From a virus: a stretch of 23,903 nt of DNA. The notes below the pieces were generated by a model. That model searched no databases. It saw only the letters and a list, made by a program, of their open reading frames with translations, and was not told where the DNA came from. The position numbers and the translations under genes are program-made. The DNA is taken from positions 1 through 23,903 of IMG/VR virus record IMGVR_UViG_3300036671_000354, one strand, 5' to 3'. Position 1 is the first letter of the stretch. The number at the start of each line of letters is the position of its first letter. Positions 7,030-13,950 of the stretch are shown here, piece by piece.

Positions 7030-8153
7030 AGTAATTTACTTATTTCGGGCCATAACTTGGCAAATTGACCTTGCTGATCGTGATGATATACGCTTTCTAT
7101 TTCGTTGATGTGTTGTTTTAATTCGGCACGCAGATCTTGAATGCTAGATAAATTGATCAAAACAGTTTGAAAAAAATCCTGTTCGCTAGCAAGGCATATT
7201 CCAAGACTCAATAACTGTTTAATTTCCTGCCTGGCTAGGTCTGCAATGCCATCTCCGAGACGGGCAGGATCCAGGCATTCGGGTTGATACAGGCTCTGCC
7301 AATGTATAGTAAGTCCGCGGGCTCGTGCAAACTTGGTAAGTTCTACCAAGCAAGTTGCATTGTACAAGTTGTATACTGCATGTATACCGCCCCAGTGTCC
7401 ATGCGTGTCCATAAGAGGCTTTAATAGATCAAGATTCTTTTCCAACAGGTTCCATGTGCCGCCGTGCCGCACGTATTCAAATTTGTTGCCAATGTTGTCG
7501 AAGCTCAGACTCCATCCTACTTGTTTGCGATCAGCTAGCTTGGCAAAAATTTTGTTGGTAGCCAGCTCCACACTCACATTGGTTATCAAGGTCACGACAC
7601 AGTTTTCCGGCAATACATCAAGCAGTCGACTGTTTTCCGGCAACAGCAAGGGTTCGCCGCCAACCAAGGCCACTTCTCTTATGTGACTCCGATGTTGTTC
7701 AAGGTAGTCACACACCTGCTCGTAGTAAGGACGTGCACCGGATTTGAACGGTATATGCTTGAGTGCAGCCCATTTGCTAGAACACTTGTCACCACAATAG
7801 TTGCAACTCAAGTTACAGGTAGTATTCCAGCGTACATCAATCAAGACCGGCACATGCTCAGTATCGGCAGCAGTGGTGCAATCGAATTCAGGACTGACCT
7901 CGTTGTGCCAGTTGCGTTCACTGCGCCCATAACGTTCGGCTTGTATACAGTTGTGACAGTACTTTTCGTGAAGTTTTCCACTGCGTAGAGTTTGACGGAT
8001 TTCCTGTAGCACTGGGCCGTGCAGTATTTGCTCGATACTTTGTGCGTCTAGATTTCCCAGCATGTTAGGATCACCGGCACAGCATGTTTTTACATCACCA
8101 CGAGGATTTATATGCAGTCCCCTCCATGGGGCTGCACAAGATTGATAGCTCAT
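7026..8153 (-). CDS. Radical SAM protein with N-terminal SPASM/twitch-like Cys cluster
   Basis: The 375-aa protein has a canonical radical SAM CxxxCxxC (Cys113, Cys117, Cys120 in TTCNLSCNYC) that would bind a 4Fe-4S cluster and SAM, and the GGEP motif (165-168). Before the core is a second Cys set (Cys6, CC at 24-25, Cys66, Cys69) in the context CAAPWRGLHINPRGDVKTCC and GNL, typical of SPASM/twitch domains that hold an auxiliary cluster. In most SPASM enzymes this domain is C-terminal, though N-terminal versions occur. The substrate is unknown. The gene follows the SGNH hydrolase by 7 nt and overlaps the terminase start by 4 nt, so it should be made late. A role in modifying a peptide, a host surface molecule or a virion component is possible, but nothing here decides. 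Confidence 0.88.
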   Translation of the reverse strand: MSYQSCAAPWRGLHINPRGDVKTCCAGDPNMLGNLDAQSIEQILHGPVLQEIRQTLRSGKLHEKYCHNCIQAERYGRSERNWHNEVSPEFDCTTAADTEHVPVLIDVRWNTTCNLSCNYCGDKCSSKWAALKHIPFKSGARPYYEQVCDYLEQHRSHIREVALVGGEPLLLPENSRLLDVLPENCVVTLITNVSVELATNKIFAKLADRKQVGWSLSFDNIGNKFEYVRHGGTWNLLEKNLDLLKPLMDTHGHWGGIHAVYNLYNATCLVELTKFARARGLTIHWQSLYQPECLDPARLGDGIADLARQEIKQLLSLGICLASEQDFFQTVLINLSSIQDLRAELKQHINEIESVYHHDQQGQFAKLWPEISKLL

Positions 8154-8160
8154 ACAGTAA

Positions 8161-8943
8161 TTATGACTGTGATTGATTGCGAAATTTAAATTTCATAAAA
8201 GCTGACTTTGACAATTGCATTTGATCAAGGAACTGCTCAGCAAGCCATTGTTGAGCAACAGTCCCAGGATGAGCCAGATCTCTGGCCTGGCGATCGTAGT
8301 AGATATGGCTTTTTGGCTGGTTTACAAACAAGGGAATTGACGCCAGCGCACAAATTTGTTGTATTGCCAGCAGATTTTTTCTAGCGGTTATATCTTGATT
8401 GTGTTGCTGGGTCAACCAGGCCTTGCCAAAATCAGGGTAACGGTCCAACCTATAAGGAGCAACTGAAATAAAATCACCGTTTATGTCGCAAAATTCAAAT
8501 CTCGTTGGTGGTGGTGGCAATACACAAACAAATTGAACGTTGAGTTTGGGGAGATAATATTCCAACAATCTAAACACAGTGTCAAACGAGCAACCACCAA
8601 CTCCAAGATTCCAAATATGATAATTACACAATTTGGATAAAACACTGGGCCATGTTTGATCCTGGGCTACCCCAACTCCTTCTGTATAACTACAACCCAG
8701 GGCTAATCCACTGGGCTGTTGATCAAAATCAGCAGTTCTAAATCCGTGATTGTTGTATTTGTAAGTGATAACCCTGGGGTCGAGCCAGTTTAAATCTTGT
8801 AGTTGTTGACGATACTCTGGAATGGCGCAGTGTTTTTTGAATGTTTGTTCCGAGTCCATGCCACTCCATTCTACCGTACTATTACAATACCGGATATTAC
8901 AGTGATGGGCACAAGGGTCAACATTGGCCAACCAGTTGTCCAT
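8161..8943 (-). CDS. SGNH/GDSL-type hydrolase-like protein
   Basis: The 260-aa protein shows spaced SGNH motifs: GCSYTEG (83-89) with Ser85 as the probable nucleophile, a NLGVGG block (112-117) giving the oxyanion glycine, and DLAHPG (222-227) supplying Asp222 and His225 of the catalytic set. The family includes esterases, O-acetyl hydrolases and acyltransferases. No signal peptide is seen, so the enzyme should be cytoplasmic. The N-terminus holds a Cys/His-rich stretch (CAHHCNIRYC, 11-20) of unknown use. It is packed 4 nt after the secreted nuclease and 7 nt before the radical SAM gene, suggesting one expression unit. The substrate cannot be told from sequence. Confidence 0.8.
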   Translation of the reverse strand: MDNWLANVDPCAHHCNIRYCNSTVEWSGMDSEQTFKKHCAIPEYRQQLQDLNWLDPRVITYKYNNHGFRTADFDQQPSGLALGCSYTEGVGVAQDQTWPSVLSKLCNYHIWNLGVGGCSFDTVFRLLEYYLPKLNVQFVCVLPPPPTRFEFCDINGDFISVAPYRLDRYPDFGKAWLTQQHNQDITARKNLLAIQQICALASIPLFVNQPKSHIYYDRQARDLAHPGTVAQQWLAEQFLDQMQLSKSAFMKFKFRNQSQS

Positions 8944-8947
8944 TATA

Positions 8948-9658
8948 TTACTGTCCTAGATTAAATCGCATGCCAGTTGCCTGTTCTACAGCGGCCACGG
9001 GCACTTGATACCGGGGCAGGTCAGCCACAGGCAGGGCGGTATTGGGCATTAGGTATGCTTGAACATTCTTTGAGTTTTTTTCGATAATGATCTTGTATAG
9101 ACGTGTGGGAATGCCTAGACCGTTGCCCACCACAGGGTGCCCGGCATCATATATGCCGCCGGATATGATGTAGAAGTCTGCGTTGGGATTGGTTGCCCAG
9201 GCTCGTTCCCAAGTTTCCAACTGCTTCCAGATGCCGCGATTATTGCCAGCATTCTGTGCTACTATGTTTGATAAGTAGAAACTTTCTGTCATGATCACAT
9301 CATTCTGTGTGTTGTTGGCAGCTGGAGCCATGTGTCCGCGGTCATGTGTCTTGCCCACTACCGCATAGTCTGCCAAGGTGGCACTGCAGGCAGGAGTCAC
9401 AGCAGGGTCAGGGCGAAAGTTGTCTTTACGTTTGGCAGGCCCAGTCATTGCGGCCACGGTCAAGTGCTCAAATACTGCTACAGGAGCCTTGACTGAACAA
9501 CGATGGATCACAGCGTAGTTCATATGGCAAATTTCCTGATCACCGGGCTGTGCTTGATACTGTGGAGTACCGTTAGCAGTGAACTGCGAGCACTGAGCGT
9601 TGATCTGTGCAAATGCCAATACAGGTGTGGCCAGTAATACCAGTAATAGTCGTTTCAT
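8948..9658 (-). CDS. Secreted DNA/RNA non-specific endonuclease (NUC1/Serratia nuclease family)
   Basis: The 236-aa protein begins with a Sec signal peptide (MKRLLLVLLATPVLAFA, cleavage likely after Ala17). It then has the family signature DRGHMAPA (106-113) with catalytic His109. YLSNIVAQ with Asn140 in NNRGIW and Glu148 match the Mg-binding Asn and acidic residue of Serratia nuclease. Four Cys in the mature part (23, 44, 54, 91) could form two disulfides. These enzymes degrade DNA and RNA of any sequence. The product should reach the periplasm or medium, unusual within a phage late gene cluster. It might digest host debris, scavenge nucleotides or block superinfecting DNA. The ribosome-binding site is weak. 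Confidence 0.88.
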   Translation of the reverse strand: MKRLLLVLLATPVLAFAQINAQCSQFTANGTPQYQAQPGDQEICHMNYAVIHRCSVKAPVAVFEHLTVAAMTGPAKRKDNFRPDPAVTPACSATLADYAVVGKTHDRGHMAPAANNTQNDVIMTESFYLSNIVAQNAGNNRGIWKQLETWERAWATNPNADFYIISGGIYDAGHPVVGNGLGIPTRLYKIIIEKNSKNVQAYLMPNTALPVADLPRYQVPVAAVEQATGMRFNLGQ

Positions 9659-9668
9659 AATTTTTGTA

Positions 9669-9874
9669 TTATGTTTCCATAGTTACTGCAAACCACAAAT
9701 CTATCTTAGTGGCATTATCTAATCGTCGACATGCAATGGCCACACCAAAACGATACTGCAGGTATGGGTCTTGATTTTTCAGTGCAGGAATCTTGAACAC
9801 GCCCGGTAAGGCACGGCCACATCGGCGGAGATACTTCCGGTACGGCCTTCAGCCACAAACTCTCGGGCTCTCAT
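9669..9874 (-). pseudogene. Frameshifted small phage protein with MRAREF N-terminus
   Basis: ATG at 9874 overlaps the stop of the preceding gene and opens a frame starting MRAREFVAEGRTGSISADVA. It stops after 31 codons at 9779. From about 9825 the -1 frame continues sensibly as RALPGVFKIPALKNQDPY and QYRFGVAIA, ending in a TAA at 9669. Adding one base near 9822 would give a 68-aa protein resembling a small family I recall from marine T4-like phages. No slippery heptamer is visible. The lesion may be real or a sequencing error. The N-terminus parallels that of the upstream gene, suggesting paralogues sharing a targeting peptide. Confidence 0.65.
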
Positions 9875-10242
9875 CGTGGATAGCCAGCAAATCCTTTTAC
9901 AGGACTGGTTGTGTTGGTTGATTTTAATTCTTGACTGGCTTGATCTGCACCATTGAGATCCTGATGTTCGCCGCCAGTGGCCTGCAAGGCCTGCTTGATC
10001 ATTTCGTTTTCAATGTCTGTGTAAGGATGTGCTGTGTTGTAACGTCCGGCCCAGCTTTCGGTGTCCAGATCCAACGGTGTGACTCCATCGGCACAGGCCA
10101 CTGCCATCATGACTCGATTGAGTTCATAGGTTCTATCGTATCCACCCCGATCACGAAACTTGTGTAATCCTCGTGTGGCTATCTGACGCCGTTGGCCAAT
10201 TTTGCCTGTGCGTTTTTCTACCAGGAACTCTTGGGCACGCAC
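9871..10242 (-). CDS. Small conserved phage protein with capsid-targeting-like N-terminus
   Basis: A GTG at 10242 gives a 123-aa protein starting MRAQEFLVEKRTGKIG. This start is preferred over an in-frame TTG two codons earlier because it aligns with MRAREFVAEGRTG of the next gene. Later motifs are GLHKFRDRGGYDRTYELNRV and HPYTDIENEMIKQAL. I recall similar proteins of unknown function in marine T4-like phages. The opening resembles the T4 internal-protein propeptide MKTYQEFIAE, and Leu-Val-Glu at 7-9 fits the gp21 protease consensus (Leu/Ile-x-Glu). It may therefore be an internal head protein; this is inference. It begins 2 nt after the preceding stop and overlaps the next start. Confidence 0.8.
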   Translation of the reverse strand: MRAQEFLVEKRTGKIGQRRQIATRGLHKFRDRGGYDRTYELNRVMMAVACADGVTPLDLDTESWAGRYNTAHPYTDIENEMIKQALQATGGEHQDLNGADQASQELKSTNTTSPVKGFAGYPR

Positions 10243-10244
10243 GG

Positions 10245-10535
10245 TCAAGTTCCGGCAGAGTTGAACACACTGGATTGTGCTGAACTGGCTGTGCCAAGTT
10301 CAAGTGCTGTGAATGGTGTGCCAACCACAGTGACCTTGTTGCCTGCACCCGAATACACTTCAAACACAGTGTTGGCTGAGATTAAAATTGGTGCACTGTA
10401 TATGTTGCCTGCAACTATGGCCGAGCCCAGTGCTGTGGCATACACCTGATAGGTCACTGCATTGGCACCAGTGGTGATCTGCAACTTGTCAGTGTAGACT
10501 GTAGCGTTAGCCAATAATGTGTATACGTTTGCCAT
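10245..10535 (-). CDS. Small beta-rich hypothetical protein (96 aa)
   Basis: I do not recognise this family with confidence. The product is rich in Ala, Thr, Val and Gly, with alternating hydrophobic stretches (LQITTGANAVTYQVYATAL, APILISANTVFEVYSGAG, KVTVVGTPFTALEL). This suggests a beta-sandwich, as in decoration or fibre-associated proteins. There is no signal peptide, membrane segment or cysteine. The ATG at 10535 has AAAGGG upstream. It sits 6 nt after the 600-aa gene and 2 nt before the next start, inside the putative head-protein block, so a virion role is plausible but unproven. Confidence 0.7.
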   Translation of the reverse strand: MANVYTLLANATVYTDKLQITTGANAVTYQVYATALGSAIVAGNIYSAPILISANTVFEVYSGAGNKVTVVGTPFTALELGTASSAQSSVFNSAGT

Positions 10536-10541
10536 TGTGCA

Positions 10542-12344
10542 TTACCCTTTGTAATTTTTCCAGGTCTTGAACAGGTTGCGCTCAAGTTCCACATTCTCTT
10601 CCATGCTGACCTGGCGCCGTAGTTGACTTGCAACTACAGGCACTGTGGCTTGACCAGTTGACTTGGGTCCATTTAGGCCACCTGAATACTGAAATGGATT
10701 GTCACTGGTTTCTGTGTTGGTTGGATAGTCTGGCGCATTTTCATCTATGCAACCACACGGTGCTTGACCGCATGATGCACACTCTTGTTCTTGAGCCTGC
10801 ATACCACTCATCTTCAACAAGTCGGCTAGTGCATCTGCATCGGCATCAGTGGCATTTACACTGACAGTCTTTTTACCTTGCTCGTCCACACTCACATTGA
10901 TACTCATACCTTCGTTGATGATGTTTTCAAGGCGACTGCTTAGTCCTTCGTATACACCTTTGCCAAACTGCATGCCTTTTGCGGCTTTAGGAGCGGCATC
11001 GGCTGTTGCTACACTACCTGCAGTGGTTGTTTCTTCAACTTTTTCTTCTTTAGTATCCGTGTCTTTGCCTTTTTTCAGAAAGGCTGGCTTTGTGTCACCG
11101 GATTGTTTCTTGTCGGCCACAGCTTTTTTCATTGGCTCTTTTTTGTCGCCGTCCTTGTCCATGTCTAAAAAGTCTGGCCTGGCGCCCTTGGGCTTGGCCT
11201 TTTCAGCAATAGCTTGTTGATCAGAGTGATCAGCGTGATTCTGCATGTAGTCATCTACCGACGTCATCATGCCTTCAATCTTGGCCAACTTGCTTTGTAC
11301 CCACTCTGGCAAGTTGTCGTTGTCATTGAGAATCTTGTGCAAGGCCTGAGCATGACGCACAATAGTCTTGATGTCGCACTTGGCACTTTCGCCTTCTTGA
11401 TCGTATTCACCTTGGTCAGCTGGATCTTGAGCATCCTCATTGGCCTTGGCAGGACGACCATTCTTGTACTTGTAGCTCTTGCCGGTCACACGCTCAGGAC
11501 CTTTAGCTGGACCTTTTGGACGTCCTTTTTTCTTGGGTGTGTCACTGTCTGCTGTATCTTTGTCCATGCCAGCCTCTGGAGCACGGCGAGTATAACGCTT
11601 GCTGTAACCAGTGTCATGCACATCAAAGTTGCCTGTGCCTTTTTCTTTCTCACGGCTCTTTAACCAGGCATCCATTTCGCCAAAGCCTTCGTCCACGGCT
11701 TCTCCGTGTCCGCCAATGGCCTTGCGCATGGCATCAGCTGCAACGTCGCCTAGCATTTCGTCCACTTCTTTTTTGGCACCAGCAATCTTGTCAGCAAATG
11801 TGATCTTGTCTGCGGGTGGTGCCAGCTTGGCAAAACTCTTTTGCTTTGGCGTCATTGCAGGCATGCCATCTTCTTTGACCGGATAAGACTTGCTAGAGTA
11901 AATTCTTTCTATTTCCTTACGAATTTCTTTGTCGCTTAGTCCCTTAGCTCTCAAGTCTCTGACCAGTTTCGTTTCTGTGTGAGGGCCAGCTTCAGCTTCG
12001 TCCATCTTTTTGCACTCGCATGGTGAACAATCACAAGCGGAACAATGATCCTCGTTGGTTTTGTGACGGAGTTTATTTAGTACTGCGCCTGCAACACGCT
12101 CGCCTGCGGCTTTGGAACCATATCGTTCTGCTGCACCTTTGGCAATCTTGGCAAAGTTTTTGCCTGGCTTGCCGATGTCTTTGCCGGCGGCTGCACGTTT
12201 GGCTGAATAGTCGGCTTCGTTGAGTGCCTGTGTTAAGGGCGACCGGGCAACAGTTTCTGCTTGCGCAGACTCAGTGATTTGTCTAGCGTCTTGCTTGCTG
12301 GCTAAGTCTGCCAGGCGTTTGTTGAGATTATGAAAAAATGACAT
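10542..12344 (-). CDS. Large conserved hydrophilic phage protein, probable head core or virion protein (600 aa)
   Basis: The protein is highly charged, Lys/Ala/Asp-rich and probably largely disordered. Recognisable parts are a Cys cluster CSACDCSPCEC (101-111), AT-hook-like KKKGRPKGPAKG (271-282) and NGRPAK (295-300), a helical segment with NDNDNLPEWVQSKL near 340, an acidic DMDKDGDKKEPMKK stretch near 395, a SINVSVDEQGKKTVSVNATD region, and a second Cys cluster CASCGQAPCGC (522-532). Similar NDNDNLPEWVQSK and DKDGDKKEPM segments occur in hypothetical proteins of marine T4-like phages as I recall them. Paired Cys clusters suggest metal binding and the AT-hooks DNA contact, fitting a prohead core or internal protein. 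The function is not established. Confidence 0.82.
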   Translation of the reverse strand: MSFFHNLNKRLADLASKQDARQITESAQAETVARSPLTQALNEADYSAKRAAAGKDIGKPGKNFAKIAKGAAERYGSKAAGERVAGAVLNKLRHKTNEDHCSACDCSPCECKKMDEAEAGPHTETKLVRDLRAKGLSDKEIRKEIERIYSSKSYPVKEDGMPAMTPKQKSFAKLAPPADKITFADKIAGAKKEVDEMLGDVAADAMRKAIGGHGEAVDEGFGEMDAWLKSREKEKGTGNFDVHDTGYSKRYTRRAPEAGMDKDTADSDTPKKKGRPKGPAKGPERVTGKSYKYKNGRPAKANEDAQDPADQGEYDQEGESAKCDIKTIVRHAQALHKILNDNDNLPEWVQSKLAKIEGMMTSVDDYMQNHADHSDQQAIAEKAKPKGARPDFLDMDKDGDKKEPMKKAVADKKQSGDTKPAFLKKGKDTDTKEEKVEETTTAGSVATADAAPKAAKGMQFGKGVYEGLSSRLENIINEGMSINVSVDEQGKKTVSVNATDADADALADLLKMSGMQAQEQECASCGQAPCGCIDENAPDYPTNTETSDNPFQYSGGLNGPKSTGQATVPVVASQLRRQVSMEENVELERNLFKTWKNYKG

Positions 12345-12348
12345 TGTG

Positions 12349-12957
12349 TTATCCTCGTGGGTTAGAGCCAGTTGCCGGGCGTGGTGGGCGTTTTACCCGG
12401 GTCATTGGGCTGGTTACACCCATTGCTAAATCGTTTGTGGTTTGAGCAGCAGGTGTTTTGCCACCTGCCACGGTAAAGTCACTGCGGTATGCATTTTTTA
12501 ACACTGCATGATCGTATGGACCTGTGCTATAATCGGCACTGAGTGCTTTTTGTTCAGCATTGTCAGCAGGAAAGTCTGTGTCGGTCAACAGATCTTTGTT
12601 TTCTGTTTCTACCCGTTTACGCTCTAGATCCATGCTGTCTTCGTGTGGTGTGGTCAACATGATGATTCTGTTTGGATCCATGAACAACACCTGTGCCAGT
12701 TGTTTGATCTGTGGTTCAATGGCAGGGTAGCGAAATTCCACATCAATACTGGTGACACTGTCGTTGCTGTGTGCTGGAAAATCAGCAGGTTTCATTTGCA
12801 CAGGAGTTGATTTGGCACGGCCAATTTTTACTGGATCAAACTGCTTGAGTTTTTCCTCCAGCTGTCGAACAAAATCCGGTGCCACATCGCCTACAATCTT
12901 TATACGATAATTGTAGGTTCTTTCACTTTCAGTGAGGTATTGTTGAAAATTTTTCAT
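12349..12957 (-). CDS. Conserved phage protein with capsid-targeting-like N-terminus (202 aa)
   Basis: The N-terminus MKNFQQYLTE closely parallels the T4 internal-protein targeting peptide MKTYQEFIAE, and Leu8-Thr9-Glu10 fits the gp21 prohead protease consensus. Next comes a folded region (YNYRIKIVGDVAPDF, TSIDVEFRYPAIEPQIKQLA, FMDPNRIIMLTTP) resembling a small alpha/beta domain, then a Pro/Arg-rich tail. I recall homologues in marine T4-like phages annotated only as hypothetical or structural. It starts 22 nt after gp16 with a late-promoter-like CATAAATA at 12977-12984. Head localisation is inferred from the N-terminus. Confidence 0.82.
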   Translation of the reverse strand: MKNFQQYLTESERTYNYRIKIVGDVAPDFVRQLEEKLKQFDPVKIGRAKSTPVQMKPADFPAHSNDSVTSIDVEFRYPAIEPQIKQLAQVLFMDPNRIIMLTTPHEDSMDLERKRVETENKDLLTDTDFPADNAEQKALSADYSTGPYDHAVLKNAYRSDFTVAGGKTPAAQTTNDLAMGVTSPMTRVKRPPRPATGSNPRG

Positions 12958-12976
12958 TAGTTTATTCCCTATACGA

Positions 12977-12984
12977 TATTTATG
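12977..12984 (-). promoter_or_regulatory. Late-promoter-like CATAAATA
   Basis: The minus strand has CATAAATA overlapping the gp16 stop codon, 19 nt upstream of the 202-aa gene's ATG. It is one base from TATAAATA and identical to the octamer preceding gp19. The leader after initiation would hold AGGGAATAA, a possible ribosome-binding site. Confidence 0.45.
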
Positions 12985-13480
12985 CTTGGTTACTGTTTTG
13001 GTCTCTGGAGGCCAAGAGTCTTTCCAGTAGATCGTTGCGACTCAGCACTTGTCCCTGAGCTGTTTCTACAGTGCCGGCTTCTTCGGGCGCATGCCTAGCT
13101 TGATCCTGATCTAGCTTGAGTTTTTTCAACTGTAGATCAAGCATTTTTAATTTCTTGTTTAGTTTGGTTGTTTTTGCTGTTAGAGCATGCCCTAGCATGG
13201 TACTAGCCACAGCAAAAAGTTCGCTGGCATAACGACTGTCTACATTGAATCCTAAATCACTGAGATTTTGATAGCTTTCCTTGGCCAAATCCGCAATGTC
13301 ATCCAGTTCTCTATCACTGGCATCCAGATCGCGTATGCCTGGTAGAGCCGCGTCAATTTTGTCTATGGTTGCATCAATCTGGGCTAGTTGTGCCTGCGAT
13401 GGCGCTGTTGCAGGCTCTGTTGCAACTTCAGCTGGCTCTAGTTCATCGAATTGGAACAGTTCTTCTAATTTCTTAGTCAT
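12980..13480 (-). CDS. gp16: Terminase small subunit gp16
   Basis: The 166-aa protein starts MTKKLEELFQFDELEP, a start I associate with gp16 of T4-like marine phages. Central motifs are DATIDKIDAALPGIRDLD and YASELFAVASTMLGHALTAK, corresponding to the FATLMGQM region of T4 gp16. A Lys/Leu-rich coiled-coil stretch (KLNKKLKMLDLQLKKLKL, about 105-122) and a short C-terminal helix (RNDLLERLLAS) follow. Small terminase forms a ring that selects DNA and stimulates the gp17 ATPase. Gene order here is gp4, gp16, head-protein block, accessory cassette, gp17, so the two terminase genes are about 6 kb apart rather than adjacent as in T4. The exact role rests on pattern recognition. Confidence 0.72.
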   Translation of the reverse strand: MTKKLEELFQFDELEPAEVATEPATAPSQAQLAQIDATIDKIDAALPGIRDLDASDRELDDIADLAKESYQNLSDLGFNVDSRYASELFAVASTMLGHALTAKTTKLNKKLKMLDLQLKKLKLDQDQARHAPEEAGTVETAQGQVLSRNDLLERLLASRDQNSNQA

Positions 13481-13484
13481 ACCT

Positions 13485-13492
13485 TATTTATA
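13485..13492 (-). promoter_or_regulatory. Consensus late-promoter octamer TATAAATA near the gp16 start
   Basis: The minus strand holds an exact T4 late octamer TATAAATA ending only 4 nt before the gp16 ATG (13480). By T4 spacing the transcript would begin at about the ATG itself, giving a nearly leaderless message; AAGG right after the octamer is too close to serve as a normal ribosome-binding site. It may be real and serve downstream genes, or be fortuitous. Confidence 0.4.
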
Positions 13493-13509
13493 GGCATGTT
13501 CACCGGCTG

Positions 13510-13947
13510 TTACTTCTTGCCGCCTTGGTGAAATATGTCATCTTCGGTGATCACCCTGAATGTCAAACCCTGTTGTTTGCACCAGCGTGTGGCTGCGTCC
13601 CATTTGCAGTAATTAACGGCCACTGTGGCTCGTTGGTTGGCATTCATCTTGCTTTCTACTAGGCTTTGGCTTTTGGGCTTGATTTCAATCATTTCTGCTC
13701 GCATGGTGTTTTTTGGGCCGCGATATGTGACTATGAAGTCCGGCACATACATGGTCATTTTGCCTGTGAGTGGGTGACGATAAGGAATGCGTACTGGCTC
13801 TGACGCCCAGTTCAAGATGTTTTCGTTGTTGTCCAGAAACAACATAAACGTTAATTCCCAGCCTGATCTGTACCTGGGCGTGCCTTTGCCCACATACTTG
13901 GCAGTGTTTTTTACAGTGTATAACCCTTGACGAAAGTTATTGGCCAT
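13510..13947 (-). CDS. gp4: Head completion protein gp4
   Basis: The 145-aa protein has the gp4 (gp50/4) pattern: N-terminal FRQGLYTVKNTAKYVG, YRSGWELTFMLFLDNNENIL, WASEPVRIPYRHPLTGK, the VPDFIVTY and AEMIEIKPKSQ strands, and a C-terminal WCKQQGLTFRVITEDDIF. The E...PDF...EIKPK arrangement is typical of a restriction-endonuclease-like fold with Asp and Glu-x-Lys. T4 gp4 acts after DNA packaging and is needed for the filled head to be sealed and joined to a tail. It lies between the 119-aa gene and gp16 in tight spacing. Confidence 0.83.
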   Translation of the reverse strand: MANNFRQGLYTVKNTAKYVGKGTPRYRSGWELTFMLFLDNNENILNWASEPVRIPYRHPLTGKMTMYVPDFIVTYRGPKNTMRAEMIEIKPKSQSLVESKMNANQRATVAVNYCKWDAATRWCKQQGLTFRVITEDDIFHQGGKK

Positions 13948-13950
13948 ACA

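Noticed and set aside
9800-9840. Programmed -1 frameshift in the small MRAREF gene
   Set aside because: The required direction is -1, but no slippery heptamer or obvious downstream structure is present in the overlap; mutation or sequencing error is simpler.
10849-11886. Plus-strand open frames antisense to the 600-aa gene, some hydrophobic
   Set aside because: Hydrophobic runs arise from complementing Lys/Glu-rich codons; no start signals or family resemblance.
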